A DNA stretch of 64,000 bases from Pseudomonas delhiensis (GCF_900187975.1 NZ_FZPC01000010.1:1-64000); one strand, 5' to 3'. Counted from the stretch's first letter, positions 49,555-58,934 are shown. The notes: generated by a model not told the origin, from the letters alone. Numbers and translations: made by a program.

Positions 49555-50142
49555 ATGCTAACCCAGGAACAGGATCAGCAACTGGTTGAACGGGTACAGC
49601 GCGGAGACAAACGGGCTTTCGATCTGCTGGTGCTGAAGTACCAGCACAAGATACTCGGGCTGATCGTGCGGTTCGTGCACGACGCCCAGGAAGCCCAGGA
49701 CGTTGCGCAGGAAGCTTTCATCAAGGCCTATCGCGCCTTGGGCAACTTCCGCGGTGACAGTGCCTTCTATACCTGGCTGTACCGGATCGCCATCAATACC
49801 GCGAAGAACCACCTGGTGGCGCGCGGTCGGCGGCCTCCGGACAGCGATGTGACAGCCGAGGATGCGGAGTTCTTCGATGGCGACCACGCCCTGAAGGACA
49901 TCGAATCGCCGGAACGGGCAATGTTGCGGGACGAGATCGAGGAAACGGTCCATCGCACCATCCAGCAACTGCCAGAGGACCTGCGCACGGCATTGACCCT
50001 GCGTGAATTCGAGGGATTGAGCTACGAGGATATCGCCACCGTGATGCAATGCCCGGTGGGTACGGTCCGCTCACGGATCTTCCGTGCGCGGGAAGCGATA
50101 GACAAAGCCTTGCAGCCGTTGCTGCATGATGAACAGCCCTGA
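49555..50142 (+). CDS. algU: Extracytoplasmic-function sigma factor AlgU (RpoE)
   Basis: AlgU (sigma-22) directs the envelope-stress and alginate regulon. The 195-residue protein starts MLTQEQDQQLVERVQRGDKR, nearly identical to the P. aeruginosa one. Region 2 contains DAQEAQDVAQEAFIKAYRAL and GDSAFYTWLYRIAINTAKN for -10 recognition; region 4 has EGLSYEDIATVMQCPVGTVR for -35 recognition. The C-terminus ends HDEQP, slightly longer than the 193-residue P. aeruginosa form. Its anti-sigma factor MucA is encoded 30 bases downstream. Confidence 0.97.
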   Translation: MLTQEQDQQLVERVQRGDKRAFDLLVLKYQHKILGLIVRFVHDAQEAQDVAQEAFIKAYRALGNFRGDSAFYTWLYRIAINTAKNHLVARGRRPPDSDVTAEDAEFFDGDHALKDIESPERAMLRDEIEETVHRTIQQLPEDLRTALTLREFEGLSYEDIATVMQCPVGTVRSRIFRAREAIDKALQPLLHDEQP

Positions 50143-50172
50143 ATACGGCGGAACAGCCAAGAGAGGTACGCC

Positions 50173-50760
50173 ATGAGTCGTGAAGCCCTGCAGGAGTCGC
50201 TGTCCGCACTGATGGATAACGAAGCGGACGAACTCGAACTGCGCCGGGTGCTCGCAGCCTGCGGTGAAGATGCGGAAATGCGTGCCACCTGGTCGCGCTA
50301 TCAACTGGCCCGGTCGGTGATGCACCGCGAGCCGGTACTGCCCAAGCTGGATATCGCCGCGGCGGTATCGGCGGCGCTGGCCGAGGAGGCCGCCCCGGCC
50401 CAGCCGCGGCGCAATCCGTGGCGCAACGTCGGGCGCGTGGCGGTCGCCGCTTCGGTGACACTGGCCGTCCTGGCGGGTGTTCGTCTATACCATCAAAATG
50501 ATAGCGTTGCTCCGAGCCTGGCCCAGCAAGGCGCCACGCCGCAGATCACCCTGCCGCAGGTGCAGGGCCCGGCGGTACTGGCCGGCTACAACCAGGACGA
50601 GGATGCACCGCAGGTCATCACTGGTGGTTCGGGCAGCCCCACCACCTGGCATGAACAGCGTCTTCCGGGGTATCTCCGCCAGCATGCCCAGCAGTCGGCG
50701 GTGAACGGTACCGACAGCGCCCTGCCTTACGCGCGAGCCGCCAGCCTGGAAAGTCGCTGA
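50173..50760 (+). CDS. mucA: Anti-sigma factor MucA
   Basis: MucA holds AlgU at the inner membrane until regulated proteolysis (AlgW, MucP, ClpXP). The 195-residue protein has an N-terminal AlgU-binding domain (SREALQESLSALMDNEADEL; residues 1-75), one membrane helix around residues 84-104 (VAVAASVTLAVLAGVRLY) and a periplasmic tail that binds MucB. The frame is intact, so there is no mucoid-type truncation such as the P. aeruginosa mucA22 frameshift. It lies between algU and mucB. Confidence 0.96.
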   Translation: MSREALQESLSALMDNEADELELRRVLAACGEDAEMRATWSRYQLARSVMHREPVLPKLDIAAAVSAALAEEAAPAQPRRNPWRNVGRVAVAASVTLAVLAGVRLYHQNDSVAPSLAQQGATPQITLPQVQGPAVLAGYNQDEDAPQVITGGSGSPTTWHEQRLPGYLRQHAQQSAVNGTDSALPYARAASLESR

Positions 50761-50778
50761 AACCCGTTAAGGAGCGTC

Positions 50779-51735
50779 ATGCGCGCCACTTTCCTGTTGT
50801 TTTTCCTGGGCGGTCTGCTGGCCATGCCGGTACAGGCCGCCGACGTCCAGGCGTGGGTCAAGCGGCTGACCGAGGGCCAGCAGCGACAAAGCTTCCAGGG
50901 CACCTTCGTCTACGAGCGCAACGGCATCTTCTCCACCCATGAAGTCTGGCGTCTGGTCGAGCCCGACGGCACGGTGCGCGAGCATTGGCTGCAGCTGGAT
51001 GGCCCGCGCCAGGAAGTGGTCAAGCTCGATGGCGTGACCCAGTGCATCGCCGGCGGCATGGCCGGGCAACTGGGCGCCGGGCAATTGTGGCCGGTGCGCA
51101 AGCTGGCCTCGGGCGACCTGGGTTCCTGGTACGACATCCGCGTGGTCGGCCAGTCCCGCATCGCCGGGCGCGAGGCCACGGTGATCGGGCTGATCCCCCG
51201 CGACCAGTACCGCTACGGCTTCGAGCTGCACCTGGACCAGGAAACCGGCTTGCCGCTGAAGTCGCTGCTGCTCAACGAGAAGGGCCAGGCGCTCGAGCGC
51301 CTGCAGTTCACCCAGTTCAGCACCGCGGCGCCGGACGACGGCGGCCTGCAGCCCTCCGACGCCTGCCAGGCGGTTCCCGCCGGCAAGCCGGACGCCCCGG
51401 TGGCCAGCAGCTGGCGTTCGGAATGGGTGCCGCCGGGCTTCACCCTCAACAACACCTACGAACGCCGCAGCCCGGTATCGGACGATCGGGTCGTCAGCAT
51501 GGACTACGGCGACGGCCTGGCGCGTTTCTCGATCTTCATCGAGCCGCTGCACGGCGCCAGGATCGACGACGCGCGCACCCAGCTGGGCCCGACCTCGGTG
51601 GTGTCCAAGCGCCTCAGTACCGAGGATGGCGGCATGATGGTCACCGTTGTCGGCGAGATCCCCACGGGGACCGCCGAACGCATCGCCATGTCGGTGCGGC
51701 CGCAGGCGCCCGCCCAGGGAGCCGCCGCGCAGTGA
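50779..51735 (+). CDS. mucB: Periplasmic sigma-factor regulator MucB
   Basis: MucB (RseB homologue) binds the periplasmic part of MucA and shields it from AlgW; lipopolysaccharide and lipid signals release it. The 318-residue protein has a signal peptide (MRATFLLFFLGGLLAMPVQA), a large lipoprotein-like N-domain (DVQAWVKRLTEGQQRQSFQG) and a smaller C-domain. Its start follows TAAGGAGCGTC. The stop codon overlaps the mucC GTG start (GTGA), so the two are coupled. Confidence 0.96.
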   Translation: MRATFLLFFLGGLLAMPVQAADVQAWVKRLTEGQQRQSFQGTFVYERNGIFSTHEVWRLVEPDGTVREHWLQLDGPRQEVVKLDGVTQCIAGGMAGQLGAGQLWPVRKLASGDLGSWYDIRVVGQSRIAGREATVIGLIPRDQYRYGFELHLDQETGLPLKSLLLNEKGQALERLQFTQFSTAAPDDGGLQPSDACQAVPAGKPDAPVASSWRSEWVPPGFTLNNTYERRSPVSDDRVVSMDYGDGLARFSIFIEPLHGARIDDARTQLGPTSVVSKRLSTEDGGMMVTVVGEIPTGTAERIAMSVRPQAPAQGAAAQ

Positions 51736-52187
51736 TCGAAGAGCGGGGGCGGGTGATCGGCGTCGAAACCGCAGCAGTGCGGGTCCAGACGCTGCGCCAG
51801 GGCACCTGCTCAGCCTGTAGCGCCAGGGCCGGATGCGGCCAGGGTTTGCTACAGCAGTTGGGCTCCACTTCGGGGCGCGGAGAAGTCCGCGCCCTTTCTG
51901 CTTTCCGGCTCGGGGTGGGTGACGAGGTGGTGCTCGGCATACGCGAGGACCTCTTGTTGAAATGCGCCCTGATGTTCTATCTATTCCCCCTGCTCGGCCT
52001 GTTCGCCGCTACGCTGCTGGCGTGGTGCGCCGGCCTCGCCGAGCCCTGGTTGATCCTGGCCGGCCTCGCGGGTTTCCTCGTGACCTGGCTGTGGGTACGG
52101 CGCCATGCCCGGCGCCATTCGGATGACCCGGCGTTGCAGCCGGTTGTGCTGCGTGCGCTGGTCACAGGGGCCGAGGGCCCCGCCTAA
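51732..52187 (+). CDS. mucC: MucC (RseC family) membrane protein
   Basis: A 151-residue inner-membrane protein, the P. aeruginosa length. Residues 1-45 carry the cysteines CSACSARAGCGQG, which suggest a metal or redox site, and two membrane helices follow (CALMFYLFPLLGLFAATLLA; then LAGLAGFLVTWLWV). RseC/MucC proteins are linked to sigma-E control and, in other bacteria, to Rnf/SoxR reduction. The start is GTG at 51732 (VIEERGRVIG), overlapping the mucB stop. mucD follows after 34 bases. Confidence 0.93.
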   Translation: MIEERGRVIGVETAAVRVQTLRQGTCSACSARAGCGQGLLQQLGSTSGRGEVRALSAFRLGVGDEVVLGIREDLLLKCALMFYLFPLLGLFAATLLAWCAGLAEPWLILAGLAGFLVTWLWVRRHARRHSDDPALQPVVLRALVTGAEGPA

Positions 52188-52221
52188 GTCCACTTCCCTT
52201 TGAATACGGGAGCAGTAGTCC

Positions 52222-53637
52222 ATGCAAACCCTGAAACGCAGTATGGCCGCGATGGTCGCCCTGCTGGCCTTGAGCCTGTCTGTGGTCGCCCGCGCCGAAT
52301 TGCCGGATTTCACCCCGCTGGTGGAGAAGGCTTCGCCGGCCGTAGTGAACATCAGTACCACCCAGAAGGTGCCGGACCAGGTCGCCAGCGGGCAGATGCC
52401 CGACCTGGAAGGCCTGCCGCCGATGTTCCGCGACTTCATCGAGCGCAGCATGCCGCGTGGCCAGCGCCCGCCGCGCGGGGCGCAGCGCGAGGCACAGTCC
52501 CTGGGGTCGGGGTTCATCATTTCCGATGATGGCTACGTGCTCACCAACAACCACGTGGTCGCCGACGCCGACGAGATCGTCGTGCGCCTGTCCGACCGCA
52601 GCGAGCACAAGGCCAAGCTGATCGGCGCCGATCCGCGCAGCGACGTGGCCCTGCTGAAGATCGACGCCAAGGGCCTGCCGACCCTCAAGCTGGGCGACTC
52701 GGACAAGCTGAAGGTCGGTGAATGGGTGCTGGCCATCGGCTCGCCCTTCGGCTTCGACCACTCGGTGACCGCCGGTATCGTCAGCGCCAAGGGCCGCAGC
52801 CTGCCCAACGAGAACTACGTGCCCTTCATCCAGACCGACGTGGCCATCAACCCGGGCAACTCCGGCGGCCCGCTGCTGAACCTGCAGGGCGAGGTGGTCG
52901 GCATCAACTCGCAGATCTTCACCCGCTCCGGCGGCTTCATGGGCCTGTCCTTCGCCATCCCGATCGACGTCGCCATGAACGTGGCCGACCAGTTGAAGAA
53001 AGGCGGCAAGGTCAGCCGCGGCTGGCTGGGCGTGGTGATCCAGGAAGTCAGCAAGGACCTCGCCGAATCCCTTGGCCTGGACAAGCCGGCCGGCGCCCTG
53101 GTGGCCCAGCTGGTGCAGGACGGCCCGGCGGCCAAGGGCGGCCTGCAGGTCGGCGACGTGATCCTCAGCCTGAACGGCCAGACCATCAACGAGTCGGCCG
53201 ACCTGCCGCACCTGGTCGGCGGCATGAAGCCGGGCGACAAGGCGGCCCTGGACGTGTTCCGCGATGGCTCGCGCAAGACCCTGAACATGACCATCGGCAA
53301 CCTGCCGGACGAGGACGAGGAAGTCGCCGCCGTCGAAGGGCAGGGCGCCGAGCGCAGCAGCAACCGCATGGGCGTGACCGTCGCCGACCTCACCGCCGAG
53401 CAGCGCAAGTCGCTGGACATCAAGGGCGGCGTGGTGATCAAGGACGTCCAGGACGGTCCGGCGGCGATGATCGGCCTGCGTCCGGGCGACGTCATCACCC
53501 ACCTGAACAACCGCACGGTGGAATCCGCCAAGGCCTTCTCCGAGATCGCCAAGGCGTTGCCGAAGGGCAAGTCGGTGTCCATGCGCGTTCTGCGCCAGGG
53601 CCGTGCCAGCTTCATCACCTTCAAGCTGGACGAATGA
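52222..53637 (+). CDS. mucD: Periplasmic serine protease MucD (DegP/HtrA family)
   Basis: MucD degrades misfolded periplasmic proteins and restrains AlgU activation. The 471-residue protein begins with a signal peptide (MQTLKRSMAAMVALLALSLS, then VVARA). The trypsin-like domain contains the triad His in NNHVVAD, Asp in RSDVALLKID and Ser in NPGNSGGPLLN. Two PDZ domains follow (about residues 260-350 and 380-470). It is the last gene of the operon algU-mucABCD. No terminator is evident; a REP array begins 20 bases on. Confidence 0.96.
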   Translation: MQTLKRSMAAMVALLALSLSVVARAELPDFTPLVEKASPAVVNISTTQKVPDQVASGQMPDLEGLPPMFRDFIERSMPRGQRPPRGAQREAQSLGSGFIISDDGYVLTNNHVVADADEIVVRLSDRSEHKAKLIGADPRSDVALLKIDAKGLPTLKLGDSDKLKVGEWVLAIGSPFGFDHSVTAGIVSAKGRSLPNENYVPFIQTDVAINPGNSGGPLLNLQGEVVGINSQIFTRSGGFMGLSFAIPIDVAMNVADQLKKGGKVSRGWLGVVIQEVSKDLAESLGLDKPAGALVAQLVQDGPAAKGGLQVGDVILSLNGQTINESADLPHLVGGMKPGDKAALDVFRDGSRKTLNMTIGNLPDEDEEVAAVEGQGAERSSNRMGVTVADLTAEQRKSLDIKGGVVIKDVQDGPAAMIGLRPGDVITHLNNRTVESAKAFSEIAKALPKGKSVSMRVLRQGRASFITFKLDE

Positions 53638-53656
53638 CCGGCGGGTAGGGGTAGGC

Positions 53657-54170
53657 AGGGCGGATAACCGTTCGGGTTGTCCGCCGTCGGCCGTGCCGCG
53701 GGAGTGTCCGGCGTGGCCGGTGAATCCAATCGCGGGCAAGGTCCTCCTACCCCAACCACCGCTGCTCCACCTGTAGGAGCGCGCCCTGCGCGCGATTCGC
53801 GGGCAGGGCCCGCTCCTACACCCGTGCTTGCCTGGAACCGTATGTCATTCCCGCGTAGGGCGAATAACCGTTCGCGGTTATCCGCCGTCGGCCGTGCCAC
53901 GGGAGTGTCCGGCGTGGCCGGTGAATCCAATCGCGGGCAAGGTCCTCCTACCCCAACCACCGCTGCTCCACCTGTAGGAGCGCGCCCTGCGCGCGATTCG
54001 CGGGCAGGGTCCGCTCCTACACCCGTGCTTGCCTGGAACCGTATGTCATTCCCGCGTAGGGCGAATAACCGTTCGCGGTTATCCGCCGTCGGCCGTGCCG
54101 CGGGAGTGTCCGGCGTGGCCGGTGAGTCCAATCGCGGACAAAGTCCGCTCCTACGCCCGTGCTTCCCTGT
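53657..54170. repeat. 201-bp tandem repeat array
   Basis: CCGCCGTCGG recurs at 53681, 53882 and 54083, giving a period of exactly 201 bases. About 2.5 units are present; the third is degenerate after about 54140. Each unit has a second-family palindrome (CGGATAACCG...GGTTATCCG type) followed by a TGTAGGAGCGCGCCCTGCGC...CGCTCCTACA pair. Confidence 0.92.
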
Positions 54171-54263
54171 AAGCGTAGGAGCGGACTCTGTCCGCGATTC
54201 GGCGGATAGCGCCACAGAAACATCCGAGCACCCGGAGCGCTACGCCGCGCTAACCTCCCACGA

Positions 54264-54300
54264 AAACGCCGTTTCCCCATCAGGAAGCGGCGTTTTTTCT
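54264..54300. terminator. Bidirectional terminator after mucD region and TonB receptor
   Basis: AACGCCG (54265-54271) and CGGCGTT (54288-54294) enclose a 16-base loop, with AAAA on the left and TTTTTTCTT on the right. It can stop the plus strand and, with weaker T-run, the minus-strand receptor transcript. Confidence 0.75.
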
Positions 54301-54319
54301 TGGGTGCATTCAGCGCGGC

Positions 54320-56809
54320 TCAGAGGAACGCCCAGCGCACGCCCAGCCAGGCGGTGCGCGGCGCCCCCGGGGCGACGAAGGTTTCACCCACGGAGTTGCT
54401 GCGCCTGCCGTTGACCGTGCCGTTGCCGGCGGCGCCGTCAGTGCGCATCACGCCATTGGCGTCGAACGGGTTGGCACCGAGCATGCCGGCGGTGGCGTAC
54501 TCGCGGTCGAACAGGTTGTCGACCTGGGCGAAGATGCGCCAGGCCGGGGTGAGCTGGTAGGAGCCGTTGAGGTTGAACAGGGTGTAGCCGCCGATCTCGC
54601 CGCCGCCCTGGTACAGGCCGCCGCTCTGATGGTCGTTGTTCTCGTTGCCGCGCACGTAGGAGCCGGAGACGCTGATGGCGTCGGCGCCGATGCTCAGGCG
54701 CTCGGTCACCGCGTAGTCGGCCGACAGCTTGAGGATGTTGCGCGGCACCAGCGGAATGCGGTCGCCGGACTTCACGCTGATGTTGCCGTCGTCCGTGCTG
54801 CTGTTGGCCTCGCCCAGGAAGGTCTCGCCCGAGCGGTAGGTGGCGTCGACGAAGGTGTAGTTGGCGGCCAGCGCCCAGTCGCCCCAGTTCCCGGAGATAC
54901 CGGTTTCGATGCCGCGCCGGCGGGTTTCGCCGAAGTTCGCGAAGTAGCCGCTGCCGCTGGTGCTGGAAGACACGAACAGGATGTCGTTGCTGTTGCGCGC
55001 GCTGAACAGCCCGGCGTTCCATTGCAGGTTGTCGCCGATCAGGCCGCGCAGGCCGGCTTCCCAGGTCCGCGTCACCACCTGGTCGAGCGGCGGATCGCCG
55101 GCCATGGAGTTGGGCAGGCGGCAGGGCGATTCCGGGTTGGCGCAGCCCAGCTCGATGGTGGTCGGGGCCCGGCTGCCTTCGCTGTAGCCGGCATAGGCGG
55201 TCAGGCTGCGGGTCGGGTGGAAGGTCAGGCCGACGGCCGGGTTGAAGCGGTTGAAGCTGTGCTTGCCGCTGAGCGAGGCGTTCTCGTCGACGCTGTCGCC
55301 CAGGGCGTCGCCGTCGAGTTCGTAGTGGGAGAGCTGGTCGTGGTTGCGCACCGAGATGGCGTTGTAGCGCCCGGACAGCGTGAGGTCGAGCGTCGGGGCC
55401 AGGCTCAGGGTGTCGCTGCCGTAGAGGCTCCAGGTACGGGTGTTGCCCTTCAGGCGCGCGGCCCGGTCGTCCAGCTCGCCGTCCAGGCTGAAGGCGTTGC
55501 CGGCCTCGGCGTACACGCCCGTGCCGACGATGCCGCGGTCGGCGGTGAGCGCGCCGTATTCGGCCGATTGCCGGAAGCGTACCTGGCTGTAGTCGAAGCC
55601 GCCGCCCAGGGACAGCAGGTTGTCCTTGCCGAACAGCCGGTTGCGCAGCGAGAACTGCTCGAACAGGCCGATGTTGCTCTGCGTGGTGCGGGTGCGGTTG
55701 ATCATCCCGGTGCATTTCTCGCCGGGTTCGCCGCCCGGCTCGAACTGCGCGACGCAGGCCGCCAGGTTCGCCGCGGTGGTGTAGCCGCCGGCCGCCGGCA
55801 GGATGTTCTGGCCGGGCTCGCCGATGCGCTCGGGCAGGGACTCGTCGTTGATGTCGCCGTTGAAGGTGTCGGTATCGATATGGCGGTAGTAGAGGTTGCC
55901 GGAGGCGTTCAGGTCGTCGCTGTAGTCGTGGTTCCACTGCAGGTTGAGGAAGCTGGCGGTGTTCTGCGTGTTGTCCGGGTAGGTGTACACGCTGTCGCGG
56001 TCGCGGCGCAGGAAGCTCTCGGGCACCATGCCGTTACCGTTGAGGTCGGTGTCGGCGAAGCTGTAGGTCAGCTTCAGGTCGGTGGCCTCGCCCTGCCAGC
56101 CGAGCTTGCCGAAGAGGTTCTGCGCGTCGGAGTCGGAATGCTCGCGCCAGCCATCCTCCTCGAAGTGGGTGGCGGCGAAGAACCAGTCCCATTGCCCTTC
56201 GCTGCCGCCGTACTCGGCTTCGCCGATCTTGCGCCCGTAGGAACCCAGGGTGGCCTGGACGGCGCCGCCGGGGTCGTCGCGGCCGTTCCTGGTCTGCACC
56301 GCGAGCGCGCCGCCCAGGGTGTTCAGGCCGAACAGCGGGTTGCTGCCGGGCATCAGCTGGGCGCCGGCGATGGCGTTGTCGGGGATCAGGTCCCAGCTGA
56401 CGACGTCGCCGAACGGCTGGTTCATGCGCACGCCGTCGAGGTACAGCGACAGCCCCTGGGGCGTGCCGAGCAGCGGCGAGGCGGTGAAGCCGCGGTAGTT
56501 GATGTCCGGTTGCAGCGGGTTGTTCTGGATCTCGTTGACGTAGACCCCGGCGCTGCGCCGCTTGAGGTAGTCGGCCAGGTCCAGCGCCTGGCTCTTCTGC
56601 AGGTCCGCGCCGGTGAAGGTCTGTACCGGCGCGGCGATCTGCTCGCGGGAAACGCCCAGGGAGGGCAGCGGCAGGCTGCTGATCACCTCGGTCTGCCCCA
56701 GCGACAGGGGCTCGGTGCCGTCCGCGGCCCGGGCGGGCAGGGCGAGGCCTGCGGCGTGGGCCACGAGCAGGGCGAGGGCGCTCGGGCCGAAGGGGTGGCG
56801 TCTGGGCAT
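54320..56809 (-). CDS. TonB-dependent outer-membrane receptor, substrate unknown
   Basis: An 829-residue TonB-dependent receptor. The signal peptide (MPRRHPFGPSALALLVAHAA...ARA) is followed by a plug domain, with the TonB box probably in QTEVISSLP. Plug motifs include QTFTGADLQKSQALDLADYL and the GSNPLFGLNTLGGALAVQTR strand; the barrel ends ...APRTAWLGVRWAFL with terminal aromatic residue pattern. External loops contain cysteine pairs (LGCANPESPCRL, AACVAQF...EKCTG). No FecIR-type regulator or siderophore gene is adjacent, so the ligand is unknown. The start MPRRHPF is chosen at the signal peptide; an ATG 63 bases upstream is less likely. Confidence 0.93.
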   Translation of the reverse strand: MPRRHPFGPSALALLVAHAAGLALPARAADGTEPLSLGQTEVISSLPLPSLGVSREQIAAPVQTFTGADLQKSQALDLADYLKRRSAGVYVNEIQNNPLQPDINYRGFTASPLLGTPQGLSLYLDGVRMNQPFGDVVSWDLIPDNAIAGAQLMPGSNPLFGLNTLGGALAVQTRNGRDDPGGAVQATLGSYGRKIGEAEYGGSEGQWDWFFAATHFEEDGWREHSDSDAQNLFGKLGWQGEATDLKLTYSFADTDLNGNGMVPESFLRRDRDSVYTYPDNTQNTASFLNLQWNHDYSDDLNASGNLYYRHIDTDTFNGDINDESLPERIGEPGQNILPAAGGYTTAANLAACVAQFEPGGEPGEKCTGMINRTRTTQSNIGLFEQFSLRNRLFGKDNLLSLGGGFDYSQVRFRQSAEYGALTADRGIVGTGVYAEAGNAFSLDGELDDRAARLKGNTRTWSLYGSDTLSLAPTLDLTLSGRYNAISVRNHDQLSHYELDGDALGDSVDENASLSGKHSFNRFNPAVGLTFHPTRSLTAYAGYSEGSRAPTTIELGCANPESPCRLPNSMAGDPPLDQVVTRTWEAGLRGLIGDNLQWNAGLFSARNSNDILFVSSSTSGSGYFANFGETRRRGIETGISGNWGDWALAANYTFVDATYRSGETFLGEANSSTDDGNISVKSGDRIPLVPRNILKLSADYAVTERLSIGADAISVSGSYVRGNENNDHQSGGLYQGGGEIGGYTLFNLNGSYQLTPAWRIFAQVDNLFDREYATAGMLGANPFDANGVMRTDGAAGNGTVNGRRSNSVGETFVAPGAPRTAWLGVRWAFL

Positions 56810-57129
56810 GGCGGTGCTTCCTGGTTCTTGTTGTTGGCGTTGTGGGGCGGCGCGGCCGAATCGCTCCGCCACGCCTGGGCCAGGTGCGGGATCGCTCGGT
56901 GGGGAGGGTGGCCGTGGCCGGCGCGCGGCTGCACGGAGGACACTAGGGCCGTGGGCGGGGTGGGAAAATCCTACGTTGGAGGCGGACGGCTCGTACCAAC
57001 GTACCGGATGGCGGCCACTGGGCGTCGGCTGCGCTGCGTCGCAGGGTGACGCGTGGCGGCGGATTCAGGTAAACTCCCCGGCTATTTTTCGGCGGATCGC
57101 CGCCTTCAGCCTTCCGAGTGTGTCAAGCC
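56810..57129. other. Receptor-lepA divergent intergenic region
   Basis: This 320-base gap contains a perfect 8-bp inverted repeat TACGTTGG...CCAACGTA (56972-56979 and 56996-57003) with a 16-base spacer. TAAACT at 57069-57074 is a weak -10 candidate for lepA. No Fur-box-like AT-rich palindrome (GATAATGATAATCATTATC type) is visible upstream of the receptor. Nothing else is evident. Confidence 0.6.
56972..57003. promoter_or_regulatory. Inverted repeat TACGTTGG-N16-CCAACGTA
   Basis: Two perfect 8-base arms separated by 16 bases, centre to centre 24 bases, lie between the receptor and lepA genes, about 160-190 bases from the receptor start and 127-158 from the lepA start. The geometry fits a dimeric regulator site. 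No regulator is adjacent to name it. Confidence 0.4.
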
Positions 57130-58929
57130 GTGAGTGACCTGAGTCATATCCGCAATTTCTCCATCATCGCCCACATCGACCATGGCAAGTCGACCCTGGC
57201 CGACCGCTTCATCCAGATGTGCGGTGGTCTGTCCGACCGCGAGATGGAAGCGCAGGTCCTCGACTCCATGGACCTGGAGCGCGAGCGGGGCATCACCATC
57301 AAGGCCCACAGCGTCACCCTTCACTACAAGGCGAAGGACGGCAAGACCTACCAGCTGAACTTCATCGACACCCCCGGCCACGTCGACTTCACCTACGAGG
57401 TCAGCCGCTCGCTGGCCGCCTGCGAGGGCGCGCTGCTGGTGGTGGACGCCGGCCAGGGCGTCGAGGCGCAGTCGGTGGCCAACTGCTATACCGCCATCGA
57501 GCAGGGCCTGGAAGTCATGCCCGTGCTGAACAAGATGGACCTGCCGCAGGCCGACCCGGACCGGGTGAAGGACGAGATCGAGAGCATCATCGGCATCGAC
57601 GCCACCGACGCCGTGGCCTGCTCGGCCAAGAGCGGCATGGGCGTGGACGAGGTGCTCGAGCGCCTGGTCGCCACCATCCCGGCCCCTGAGGGCGAGATCG
57701 AGGCGCCGCTGCAGGCGCTGATCATCGACTCCTGGTTCGACAACTACCTGGGCGTGGTCTCGCTGGTGCGCGTCAAGCACGGCCGCGTCAAGAAGGGCGA
57801 CAAGATCCTGGTGAAGTCCACCGGCAAGCTGCACCAGGTGGACAGCGTCGGCGTGTTCTCGCCGAAGCACACCGAGACGCCGGACCTCAAGGCCGGCGAA
57901 GTGGGCTTCATCATCGCCGGCATCAAGGACATCCACGGCGCGCCCGTGGGCGACACCCTGACCCTCAGCACCACCCCCGACGTGGAAGTGCTGCCCGGCT
58001 TCAAGCGCATCAAGCCGCAGGTCTACGCCGGCCTGTTCCCGGTCAGCTCCGACGACTTCGAGGACTTCCGCGAAGCCCTGCAGAAGCTGACGCTGAACGA
58101 CGCCGCCCTGCAGTACGAGCCGGAAAGCTCCGAGGCCCTGGGCTTCGGTTTCCGCATCGGCTTCCTCGGCATGCTGCACATGGAGATCATCCAGGAGCGC
58201 CTGGAGCGCGAATACGACCTGGACCTGATCACCACGGCGCCGACGGTGATCTTCGAGATCGTGCAGAAGAACGGCGAGATCCTCTACGTCGACAACCCGT
58301 CCAAGCTGCCCGACCTCTCGTCCATCGACGAGATGCGCGAGCCCATCTGCCGGGCCACCATCCTTGTGCCCCAGGAGCACCTGGGCAACGTCATTACCCT
58401 GTGCATCGAGAAACGCGGTGTGCAGCGCGACATGCACTTCCTCAGCGGCCAGGTCCAGGTGATCTACGACATGCCGATGAACGAGGTGGTGCTGGACTTC
58501 TTCGACCGTCTGAAGTCCACCAGCCGCGGCTACGCCTCGCTGGACTACAGCTTCGACCGCTTCGAGCCGGCCAACCTGGTCCGTCTCGACGTGCTGATCA
58601 ACGGCGAGAAGGTGGACGCCCTCGCCCTGATCGTCCACCGCGACAACGCCCCCTACAAGGGGCGCCAGCTGGTGGAGAAGATGAAGGAACTGATCCCGCG
58701 TCAGATGTTCGACGTCGCGATTCAGGCGGCCATCGGCGGGCAGATCATCGCCCGCTCGACGGTCAAGGCGCTCAGGAAGAACGTGCTGGCCAAGTGCTAT
58801 GGTGGTGATGTGAGCCGTAAGCGCAAGCTGCTGGAGAAGCAGAAGGCCGGTAAGAAAAGGATGAAGCAGGTCGGTAGCGTGGAGATTCCCCAGGAAGCCT
58901 TCCTCGCCGTGCTCAAAGTGGACAGTTAG
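57130..58929 (+). CDS. lepA: Elongation factor 4 (LepA)
   Basis: LepA is a ribosome-associated GTPase that aids 30S maturation and translation under stress. The 599-residue protein matches the P. aeruginosa length. GTPase motifs are [21 protein letters not shown] and NKMDLPQA. The unique C-terminal domain ends in [17 protein letters not shown]. The start is GTG at 57130 ([10 protein letters not shown]), rather than the ATG at 57118. lepB follows after five bases. In PAO1 as I recall, mucD directly precedes lepA; here the receptor intervenes. Confidence 0.97.
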   Translation: MSDLSHIRNFSIIAHIDHGKSTLADRFIQMCGGLSDREMEAQVLDSMDLERERGITIKAHSVTLHYKAKDGKTYQLNFIDTPGHVDFTYEVSRSLAACEGALLVVDAGQGVEAQSVANCYTAIEQGLEVMPVLNKMDLPQADPDRVKDEIESIIGIDATDAVACSAKSGMGVDEVLERLVATIPAPEGEIEAPLQALIIDSWFDNYLGVVSLVRVKHGRVKKGDKILVKSTGKLHQVDSVGVFSPKHTETPDLKAGEVGFIIAGIKDIHGAPVGDTLTLSTTPDVEVLPGFKRIKPQVYAGLFPVSSDDFEDFREALQKLTLNDAALQYEPESSEALGFGFRIGFLGMLHMEIIQERLEREYDLDLITTAPTVIFEIVQKNGEILYVDNPSKLPDLSSIDEMREPICRATILVPQEHLGNVITLCIEKRGVQRDMHFLSGQVQVIYDMPMNEVVLDFFDRLKSTSRGYASLDYSFDRFEPANLVRLDVLINGEKVDALALIVHRDNAPYKGRQLVEKMKELIPRQMFDVAIQAAIGGQIIARSTVKALRKNVLAKCYGGDVSRKRKLLEKQKAGKKRMKQVGSVEIPQEAFLAVLKVDS

Positions 58930-58934
58930 ATTCT

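Larger units (their letters stand above)
53638..54319. other. 682-base non-coding region with tandem REP array
   Basis: The gap between mucD and the convergent TonB receptor holds the 201-bp tandem array, two further REP units at about 54133-54153 and 54175-54200, and a terminator. Open frames on both strands run through it (for example 53677-54414) but encode only the repeated 67-residue translation of the unit, so I treat it as non-coding. Confidence 0.8.

Noticed and set aside
52815-54215. 466-codon minus-strand frame over mucD and the 201-bp array
   Set aside because: It is antisense to mucD in its left half and repeat-derived in its right half.
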